5,594 bases of DNA from Acidobacteriota bacterium. GTDB lineage: Bacteria > Actinomycetota > Acidimicrobiia > Spongiisociales > UBA5794. Of this stretch, positions 1 through 4,625 are shown piece after piece. Position 1 is the first letter of the stretch. Every line of letters starts with the position of its first letter. The position numbers and the translations under genes were made by a program. Location: positions 1 through 5,594 of the forward strand of contig SMXV01000065.1 of assembly GCA_004356175.1 (NCBI GenBank), read 5' to 3'. The notes under the pieces were generated by a model. It saw nothing but the letters and a program-made list of their open reading frames with translations. It was not told where the DNA came from and searched no databases.

Positions 1-644
1 GAGACAGACACGTTGCGAACAAACTTGCCCTTGGCCGACGCTGGTTTCGAACGAATGATCTCATCGGAGATGGCAAGCAGGTTCTCCAACAACTTGTCGT
101 TGTCAAACGACACACGGCCAATCGGCACATGCACGTTGCCGTACCGATCGTTTCGGTACTCGACCCGTCCAGCCTTGAAAGCCGCAACGGTCTTGCCAAT
201 GTCCTTGGTCACTGTCCCGGTCTTCGGGTTCGGCATGAGACCTCGCGGTCCGAGCACCTGGCCAAGCTTTCCGACGATCGGCATCATGTCAGGGCTTGCA
301 ATGGTCACGTCCCAGTCGAGAGCTTGTGCCCCACTCGAGATTTCGTCAGCGAGTTCCTTGCCGCCCACGAGATCGGCGCCAGCTTCTTCAGCTTCGGCTG
401 CCTGATCGCTCGCGAATACCAAAACCCTGATGTCCTTCCCGGTGCCATGTGGTAGAGACACTGTGCTTCTGACAATCTGGTCGGCCTGACGAGCGTCGAT
501 ACCGAGCTGAAACACAACGTCGACCGATTCGTCAAACGTTGCGCTTGCCAATGATTTGACGAGATCGACTGCGTCCGATGCGCCGTAAGAAGTTTCGGCG
601 TCGTACCTGCGCTCTTGTTCAGCGCGTTTCTTGGAGATTCCCAT
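1..644 (-). CDS. rplA: 50S ribosomal protein L1 (3' end cut off by window edge)
   Basis: L1 binds 23S rRNA at the mobile L1 stalk near the ribosomal E site and in many bacteria also represses translation of its own operon. Reading the minus strand from ATG at 644 gives 214 complete codons that run off the left edge, starting MGISKKRAEQ. The L1 signature LGPRGLMPNPK lies at about residues 131-141, after GKLGQV, and the RNA-binding segment with AAFKAGRVEYR at about 154-164 is intact. L1 proteins are usually about 230 residues, so only some 15 should be missing. The start is supported by AAAGGA at 657-652, 7 nt upstream. It follows rplK by 90 nt, the standard L11-L1 order. No frameshift or odd residue is visible. 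Confidence 0.97.
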   Translation of the reverse strand, partial: MGISKKRAEQERRYDAETSYGASDAVDLVKSLASATFDESVDVVFQLGIDARQADQIVRSTVSLPHGTGKDIRVLVFASDQAAEAEEAGADLVGGKELADEISSGAQALDWDVTIASPDMMPIVGKLGQVLGPRGLMPNPKTGTVTKDIGKTVAAFKAGRVEYRNDRYGNVHVPIGRVSFDNDKLLENLLAISDEIIRSKPASAKGKFVRNVSV

Positions 645-734
645 TCTGATGTCCTTTCGTGGTCTAGCGGGCGTGAGCCCTTCCACTGTCATGTTCTACG
701 TAGCGTGGACCACGTATCAGGTTGTTCGTCGACG
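645..734 (-). other. rplK-rplA intergenic spacer with small inverted repeats
   Basis: This spacer is longer than the other gaps in the operon. On the minus strand it contains GGGC-TCAC-GCCC (680-669), a 4-bp GC stem with a tetraloop. It also contains a segment at 716-697 whose ends TACGT and ACGTA can pair, with a nested CGTGG/CCACG (714-704), plus a perfect CTACGTAG palindrome (703-696). CTGAT at 720-716 is complementary to ATCAG at 650-646, next to the rplA ribosome binding site. No U-run follows either hairpin, so an intrinsic terminator is unlikely. An RNA structure acting on rplA translation is possible but unproven. Confidence 0.4.
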
Positions 735-1166
735 TTATGCGTCGACTACATCGAGTCCCATCGAACGAGCTGTGCCCTCAATGATGAGCATGGCATTGTC
801 GATGTCGTTTGCGTTGAGGTCAGGCATCTTGGTTTCGGCGATCTCGCGCACTTGCGCTTTCGTAACCGAGCCGACCTTCTCCTTGTGAGGAATGGCAGAG
901 CCCTTCTCAATCTTTGCGGCTTGACGAAGCAGCACCGCAGCCGGCGGCGTTTTCGTGATGAACGTGAATGAACGATCCTCGTATATCGAGATTTCGACAG
1001 GAACAATGGTTCCGGACTGCGCCTGAGTGGCAGTGTTATATGCCTGGACGAAGTCCATGATGTTGACACCGTGCTGTCCAAGTGCCGGACCGACCGGTGG
1101 AGCTGGGCTTGCCTGTCCCGCCGGGATCTGCAGCTTGAGCACGGTCATTAGTTTCTTGCGACCCAT
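735..1166 (-). CDS. rplK: 50S ribosomal protein L11
   Basis: L11 forms the base of the ribosomal stalk with L10/L12, binds the GTPase-associated region of 23S rRNA, and is needed for translation factor binding and, where present, RelA activation. The 143-residue product has the N-terminal domain with KLQIPAGQASPAPPVGPALG at about 11-30 and the proline-rich linker that follows. The QHGVNIMDF motif is at 31-39. The C-terminal rRNA-binding domain includes TKTPPAAVLL at about 71-80 and ends IIEGTARSMGLDV. Length is typical for the family (about 140-145). The ATG at 1166 is chosen because AAGGAA (1180-1175) lies 8 nt upstream. An internal ATG at codon 7 has no comparable site and would leave a slightly short protein. 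nusG ends 20 nt upstream, so the two are very likely co-transcribed. Confidence 0.98.
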   Translation of the reverse strand: MGRKKLMTVLKLQIPAGQASPAPPVGPALGQHGVNIMDFVQAYNTATQAQSGTIVPVEISIYEDRSFTFITKTPPAAVLLRQAAKIEKGSAIPHKEKVGSVTKAQVREIAETKMPDLNANDIDNAMLIIEGTARSMGLDVVDA

Positions 1167-1186
1167 GAGTCAGATTCCTTGCTGTG

Positions 1187-1831
1187 TTAGTACTTGACGA
1201 TTTGGTCGAAGCCGAGCTCCACAGGAGTCTCACGACCAAAGATATCAACGAGTACGCGGACCTTGGACTGGTCAATGTTGATATTTTCAATGATTCCGTT
1301 GAAGTCGGCAAACGGCCCTTCGACGACGCGGATCGTCTCGCCAACTTCCCAACCTGGCTTAAAGGTTGGCTTGTCCTTCTTGGCGCCCTCGTCCTTCTCG
1401 ACTCCGAGAATTCTCTCGACTTCTTTGCGGGACAGTGGCGACGGTTTGGTGCCGGACCCGACGAAGCCTGTGACGTTCGGTGTGTTGCGTACGGCGTACC
1501 AGGAGTCGTCGTCCATGTACATGCGTACAAGGACATATCCGGGGAAACGTTTCCTCGCGACCGTGACCTTTTTGCCGTTCTTGTACTCGACAACGTCTTC
1601 CATAGGAATAACGATGTCGAAAATCTTGTCCTCGGCATGCATCGACCTGATGCGATTCTCAAGGTTGGCTTTGACCTTCTTTTCATATCCGGAGTACGAG
1701 TGAACCACGTACCAGCCACCGGGAAGATCGTACGGGCTGAGAGGTGCCTCTTCTATGACCTCTTCTGTAGCATCGTCCGTAGCTTCCTGCGCGTCGAGAT
1801 CTTCCACCACTGCTTTCGCTGCGTCAGCCAT
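1187..1831 (-). CDS. nusG: Transcription termination/antitermination factor NusG
   Basis: NusG binds the RNA polymerase clamp, modulates pausing and Rho-dependent termination, and links RNA polymerase to the ribosome. The 214-residue product begins with an acidic, Ala/Glu/Asp-rich extension (about 1-37), as is common in actinobacterial NusG. The NGN domain follows from about 38 (GGWYVVHSYSGYEKKV) to about 128, including the conserved FPGYVLVRM at 96-104. A Lys/Glu-rich linker leads to a C-terminal KOW domain (about 158-214) with GETIRVVEGPFADFNGIIE. Its ATG shares one base with the TGA of secE (TGATG at 1833-1829), and I see no good Shine-Dalgarno, so translation is probably coupled to secE. 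The secE-nusG-rplK-rplA order is strongly conserved in bacteria. Confidence 0.98.
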   Translation of the reverse strand: MADAAKAVVEDLDAQEATDDATEEVIEEAPLSPYDLPGGWYVVHSYSGYEKKVKANLENRIRSMHAEDKIFDIVIPMEDVVEYKNGKKVTVARKRFPGYVLVRMYMDDDSWYAVRNTPNVTGFVGSGTKPSPLSRKEVERILGVEKDEGAKKDKPTFKPGWEVGETIRVVEGPFADFNGIIENINIDQSKVRVLVDIFGRETPVELGFDQIVKY

Positions 1832-2136
1832 CAGGTAATCGCATTCAGAACGTTGCGGACAAGTTTGTTGAAGCCCCAGTCCATACCGAAGATGAGCAAC
1901 GTCAGGACAGTCGTCATGCTGAACACGACAACTGTGTAGGTCATGAGCTCCTCACGCGATGGCCACGCGACCTTCTTGAGCTCCTGGCGGACCTCACGGA
2001 GATATTTCCGAGTCCTCTGCACGAAACTCAGGCCGTCATCCTTCTTCGTCTTCTTCGACGAGCGCGATGAATCAGCGCGTCTCTTCTTTGCTCGTTCTTC
2101 TTCCTTCGCCTGAAGGCGCCGCATTTCACGGTTCAA
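1831..2136 (-). CDS. secE: Preprotein translocase subunit SecE
   Basis: SecE is the small membrane clamp subunit of the SecYEG protein-conducting channel. The 101-residue product has a highly charged Lys/Arg/Glu/Ser N-terminal tail (about 1-34). The conserved amphipathic segment and hinge follow, with YLREVRQELKKVAWPSREEL at about 45-64, where the VAWPSREEL core is diagnostic. A single transmembrane helix spans about 66-86, and a short C-terminal tail follows. This is the one-helix form usual outside enterobacteria. The start is TTG at 2136 (TTG AAC CGT GAA ATG), chosen because a strong GAGGAG at 2149-2144 lies 7 nt upstream. The ATG at codon 5 would be about 19 nt from that site. The stop overlaps the nusG start by one base. 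The tRNA-Trp 3' end is only 22 nt upstream of the start. Confidence 0.96.
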   Translation of the reverse strand: MNREMRRLQAKEEERAKKRRADSSRSSKKTKKDDGLSFVQRTRKYLREVRQELKKVAWPSREELMTYTVVVFSMTTVLTLLIFGMDWGFNKLVRNVLNAIT

Positions 2137-2158
2137 CTGCGTTCTCCTCAGTGTTTCG

Positions 2159-2231
2159 CAGGGGTGGCGGGATTCGAACCCACAACATCCGGTTTTGGAG
2201 ACCGGCGCTCTGCCGTTGGAGCTACACCCCT
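2159..2231 (-). tRNA. trnW: tRNA-Trp (anticodon CCA)
   Basis: A 73-nt cloverleaf can be folded on the minus strand. The acceptor stem is AGGGGTG/CACCCCT (seven pairs) with discriminator G. The D stem is GCTC/GAGC. The anticodon stem is CCGGT/ACCGG with loop CTCCAAA, giving anticodon CCA at 2198-2196, and the variable loop is ATGTT. The T stem is GTGGG/CCCGC (one G-U pair) with loop TTCGAAT. The 3' CCA is not encoded (the next bases are CGA), so it must be added by nucleotidyltransferase. tRNA-Trp next to secE is a recurring arrangement in bacteria. The transcript probably continues into secE and is processed. Confidence 0.97.
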
Positions 2232-2235
2232 CCGA

Positions 2236-2252
2236 CCGGGTTTATGTCCCGG
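2236..2252 (-). other. Small GC hairpin in tRNA-Trp leader
   Basis: On the minus strand CCGGG-ACATAAA-CCCGG forms a 5-bp GC-only stem with a 7-nt loop, ending 4 nt before the mature tRNA 5' end. It would lie at the start of the transcript if the promoter proposed at 2259-2288 is right. It could affect 5' processing or stability, or be coincidental. Confidence 0.35.
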
Positions 2253-2258
2253 GCAGAG

Positions 2259-2288
2259 AGTATATGTATCCCTCACCTGAAGTGTATA
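2259..2288 (-). promoter_or_regulatory. Putative promoter of the tRNA-Trp-secE-nusG operon
   Basis: The minus strand has a -10 candidate TATACT at 2264-2259 (5 of 6 to TATAAT). A -35 candidate TATACA lies at 2288-2283 (4 of 6 to TTGACA), with an 18-nt spacer. Predicted initiation near 2252 gives a leader of about 20 nt before the tRNA. It sits immediately downstream of the glycosyltransferase pseudogene, as expected for an independent promoter of an essential operon. This is a prediction from base matches only. Confidence 0.45.
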
Positions 2289-2292
2289 CCGG

Positions 2293-3180
2293 CTACCGAA
2301 GCTGCTGGTTGGTCAGGATACTCCCCCTCTGCTCACCTCGGTGGAGAGGAAGTTCGCTGAGGGGATATCGCACCGAGGATGATCTCTTCAATCTCGACCG
2401 CTTCAGCACGTCCCACCCAGCTCGCATGTTCGTGGTCGACAGAAGTTGGCCGATTATCGCCGCTGCCCTCGCGGCACGATCGATCTCCACGTCGGCGTAG
2501 TCGATACTCCGATTAATCTCGTACGCCATGGTCGACGCGAGATTGTGAGGTTCGACGTCTTGGTAATCCATGTACCGCCCAGCGCGATAGCGGTCCAGCC
2601 TCGCCCTGACGTGGAAGTTCTGCTCGAAGTGCTTGCGGAACGGAACTTATATGAATGGCACCTTCGATGCGGTGAGTTCCATCGTCGAAGTGAGACGACC
2701 TTGCACGATGGCAAGATCGCACACCGCAAAGGTTCCGGTACAGCTTGTCCACGTACGCTTCGTACTCGACGCCTTCATCTCTGGCAACGTCGACGGGGCA
2801 ATCCTCGGTCCGGTGACAACAATCATGCGCATATCGGACACGGCAGCAGCCGCCTGAGGAAATGAATCCACGACACGACGTATGAGATCGACACTGACAG
2901 CCGGGCCGCCGACAGCCACGATGCACACTCGTTCGTCCGGCAGACAGCCGAGTCCGCTTCGCAGCTAATCAAGCTCGTCGAGAGCTGCGGGATCGAAACC
3001 GGTCATGTACCCTGGGAGTTCGAAGTTATCCACCGTCTAACGCCTCTTTGCTGGAAGCCCGGGTCCAAATGTGCCGGGAATGATGTCCTCGGCGTGTCCG
3101 ACAGAGATTCACTTGTCGCGTATGGGACCGTGTCTCGCAATGAGTCGGGTGCCAAGGCGTGGTGACTGGACATGGCACAT
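2293..3180 (-). pseudogene. Broken GT28/MurG-like glycosyltransferase gene (C-terminal part)
   Basis: One minus-strand frame reads as the C-terminal part of a nucleotide-sugar glycosyltransferase. Segments in order are DIIPGTFGPGLPAKRR, NFELPGYMTGFDPAAL, DERVCIVAVGGPAVS, MRMIVVTGPRIAPSTLP, then (one frame away) GVEYEAYVDKLYRNL. Back in the first frame come VCDLAIVQGRLTSTMELTA, VPFRKHFEQNFHVRARLDRY and DYADVEIDRAARAAAIIGQL. Glycine-rich, CDLAxVQGG and HFEQN-type motifs like these recur in GT28/GT-B transferases annotated as MurG-like. The gene is interrupted by TGA 3111-3109, TAG 3039-3037, TAG 2967-2965 and TAA 2649-2647. An apparent one-base loss near 2782 is undone by an extra T in the TTT at 2730-2728. 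Recognisable similarity ends near 2440, and the frame stays open to TAG at 2295-2293. The N-terminal acceptor domain is missing or unrecognisable upstream of about 3180. Subfamily and substrate cannot be given. Confidence 0.8.
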
Positions 3181-3262
3181 ACAGTCTCCGTGCATCGGGG
3201 TGAAATCGGTTCGTCCGCTGAATGGATCCACCAACGCGGCTGCCAGGTGCGGTCCGTGCGTG

Positions 3263-3604
3263 TCAGGCAGCTCGGCTGCGATACACCTTGATCAGGACAG
3301 CGGTTCCTGCTGCGGCGGTAGCAACAACGGCTGCCGCGGCTACCGGAACGAGAGTATCTCGGCGTCGTCTGTCGTCTTCCACTGCAACCGGACCGAGGTG
3401 GCTCATAACGTTTCTTGTAAGGTCCGCGGGAGAACGGTACACAGACTCTTCGAGCGCTGCTAGCCCGTGATGCATGTTTCTGTACGCTGCCACCTCGTAA
3501 CGACACGCCTCACACGACTCGACATGGACGGTGAGGGGTCCAGCCATTGACAATCCGCCTACGGTCGGCAGCGCCACCTGAATTGCGGAGCACAAGACGT
3601 TCAT
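3263..3604 (-). CDS. Membrane-anchored zinc-finger anti-sigma factor (ZAS/zf-HC2 type)
   Basis: This protein probably binds and holds inactive the ECF sigma factor encoded just upstream, releasing it on a signal. The 113-residue product carries the anti-sigma zinc-binding signature: H27, C31 and C34 in HVESCEACR (H-x3-C-x2-C), with C5 as a possible fourth ligand. A helical region (about 35-75) and an Arg-rich patch (DDRRRRD, 77-83) follow. One transmembrane segment of mostly Ala/Val spans about 85-105, leaving a tail of about eight residues (KVYRSRAA). The positive-inside rule puts the zinc finger in the cytoplasm. Its ATG overlaps the sigma TGA as ATGA (3604-3601), indicating translational coupling. 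It is small for the family and has almost no extracytoplasmic sensor domain. The assignment rests on the motif, the topology and the neighbour. Confidence 0.85.
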   Translation of the reverse strand: MNVLCSAIQVALPTVGGLSMAGPLTVHVESCEACRYEVAAYRNMHHGLAALEESVYRSPADLTRNVMSHLGPVAVEDDRRRRDTLVPVAAAAVVATAAAGTAVLIKVYRSRAA

Positions 3605-4176
3605 GTCGCACCGTCCTGATAGCCTTCGAGGAGATGCCTCAGCTCCTTGCGGCCACGATGAAGCCGGACCTTCGCTGCCGTAACGGAGACATCAAGATGT
3701 TCTGCGATCTCTGAGTGGCTCCATCCGTACACGTCTTTGAGTACGACAACTGCCCTGATCGACTCTGTGAGCTGCATCAGGGCAGCCTCGATCTGTGGTG
3801 ATGCCGATGCAGCTTCGCCTGCGCGGACCGGATCGAGTGTCGAGGAGACCGGTTCAGAAACCATCGATTCGATCGAGTCAAGCCGGACACGTCTCTGCTT
3901 GGCGCGGTGGGTCCAAGCGGTGTTCACAGTGATCCGGTGCATCCATGTCGAAAATTTCGCTTCTTCCCGAAATTTCGGCATGGCGCGCCACGCACGCACG
4001 AACGCGTCCTGTGAGACATCTTTCGCAAGGTCCCTGTCCCTGACAAGCCTGACCGCCAACGTGTACACCTCATGTTGATGAATCGCGACCAGTTCCCCAA
4101 ATGCGACACGATCGCCAGCCTTCGCCCTCGATACAAGGTCCGAAGATTCTATGTGTTCGACTCGTTCGCGTTCCAT
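3601..4176 (-). CDS. ECF-family RNA polymerase sigma factor (sigma-70 regions 2 and 4)
   Basis: This is an alternative sigma factor that would direct RNA polymerase to a stress or envelope regulon. The 191-residue product shows region 2 at about 13-95: AFGELVAIHQHEVYTLAVRL, then DLAKDVSQDAFVRAWRAM (a region 2.2 match), then FSTWMHRITVNTAW (regions 2.3-2.4). A poorly conserved linker (about 96-125) leads to region 4 at about 127-185, with the helix-turn-helix YGWSHSEIAEHLDVSVTAAKVRLHRGRK. Length is normal for ECF sigmas. I chose ATG at 4176 because GGAG (4187-4184) sits 7 nt upstream and MERERVEHIE leads straight into region 2. The frame stays open further upstream to 4353, but that stretch has no family similarity. 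Its stop overlaps the anti-sigma start (ATGA). I cannot see a convincing autoregulatory promoter, and the regulon is unknown. Confidence 0.95.
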   Translation of the reverse strand: MERERVEHIESSDLVSRAKAGDRVAFGELVAIHQHEVYTLAVRLVRDRDLAKDVSQDAFVRAWRAMPKFREEAKFSTWMHRITVNTAWTHRAKQRRVRLDSIESMVSEPVSSTLDPVRAGEAASASPQIEAALMQLTESIRAVVVLKDVYGWSHSEIAEHLDVSVTAAKVRLHRGRKELRHLLEGYQDGAT

Positions 4177-4560
4177 GCCGTTACTCCGTCGTCGATGCAA
4201 CGGTAGCGGTACCTGCGACAAGGTGCTCTTCCACCGGCTCGGATCATCACCGGTCGCATCAGCGTGCAGACCATGAAGCACCAGCACCTGACACAACAAC
4301 CTTCTCAGGTCACATGTCACACCCACCGCTTGAATTCGCCTGATGTGTGGCATAGCCGAGAGAGGTTGGTCTCAACGAAGTGCTTGCTGGTCCGGCCAGA
4401 GTATTCAGGATGGTCGAAGTACAGAGTCACACTGTCGATCGCGAAGGGTGGTTCTGCGGATGCTGTCGTGTCGCCTGCACCTGTGACCAAGACCCTGGAC
4501 GACCTCCAACGAGTCCTCCACGAGAAACCACCAGACTCTGTGTTTCTCCTCGAGGTCATC

Positions 4561-4602
4561 GTGACTCGGCGAATGCTCGGGATGTAACACCGCTCGAGTC
4601 AC
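4561..4602. repeat. 8-bp inverted repeat upstream of the hydrolase
   Basis: GTGACTCG at 4561-4568 is the exact reverse complement of CGAGTCAC at 4595-4602, with a 26-nt spacer. The right arm overlaps a second palindrome, TCACC-G-GGTGA (4599-4609). Both lie just upstream of the proposed -10 element of the hydrolase gene, so regulator binding is possible. No run of T follows, which argues against an intrinsic terminator. Confidence 0.5.
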
Positions 4603-4609
4603 CGGGTGA
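4599..4609. promoter_or_regulatory. TCACCGGGTGA palindrome, possible operator
   Basis: This perfect 11-base palindrome (TCACC, central G, GGTGA) lies immediately before the extended -10 element at 4610-4618. A dimeric regulator bound here would cover the -35 region. The idea rests on symmetry and position only. Palindromes this short also occur by chance. Confidence 0.3.
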
Positions 4610-4618
4610 TGCTAGCTT
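4610..4618 (+). promoter_or_regulatory. Extended -10 promoter element (TGC TAGCTT) for a likely leaderless transcript
   Basis: TGC at 4610-4612 followed by TAGCTT at 4613-4618 fits the TGn-TAnnnT extended -10 pattern. The GTG start of the hydrolase begins 8 nt after the hexamer, where initiation would be expected, so transcription may start at or next to the start codon. No good -35 is visible about 17-18 nt upstream. GGGAG at 4620-4624 is only 1 nt from the GTG, too close to act as an ordinary ribosome binding site. Confidence 0.45.
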
Positions 4619-4625
4619 CGGGAGC

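Larger units (their letters stand above)
4177..4625. other. Divergent intergenic region between sigma factor and lipoprotein hydrolase
   Basis: About 450 bases separate the divergent sigma and hydrolase genes. Open frames cross it on both strands (plus 4264-4587, minus 4317-4559), but none matches a family I recognise. The minus-strand stretch around 4440-4317 has fairly ordinary codon choice (IDSVTLYFDHPEYSG, TSKHFVETN), so a gene remnant cannot be excluded. The right end carries the inverted repeats and -10 element described separately. No tRNA, terminator hairpin with a U-run or insertion sequence was seen. Confidence 0.5.

Noticed and set aside
1184..1939. Plus-strand open frame of 251 codons
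   Set aside because: It is the mirror of nusG and the end of secE. Both have unmistakable family motifs on the minus strand.
2446..2865. Plus-strand open frame of 139 codons
   Set aside because: It is antisense to the glycosyltransferase remnant, which has clear family motifs on the other strand. Its own translation is Arg/His-rich and unrecognisable.
2647..2928. Glycosyltransferase frame as an intact small gene
   Set aside because: The family similarity continues beyond both ends through stop codons and a frame change, so this is one piece of a broken gene and not a gene of its own.
2647..3111. Stop-codon recoding (for example selenocysteine or pyrrolysine) in the glycosyltransferase
   Set aside because: TGA, TAG and TAA all occur, and there are also two frameshifts. 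No single recoding rule explains them, and no recoding element was seen.
3003..3506. Minus-strand open frame of 167 codons overlapping the anti-sigma gene
   Set aside because: It is Arg/Ser/Pro-rich, lies out of frame with the zinc-finger anti-sigma reading, and shows no domain.
4177..4353. N-terminal extension of the sigma factor from ATG at 4353
   Set aside because: The extra 59 residues show no similarity to sigma factors, and the ATG at 4176 has a well-placed GGAG and the expected ECF N-terminus.
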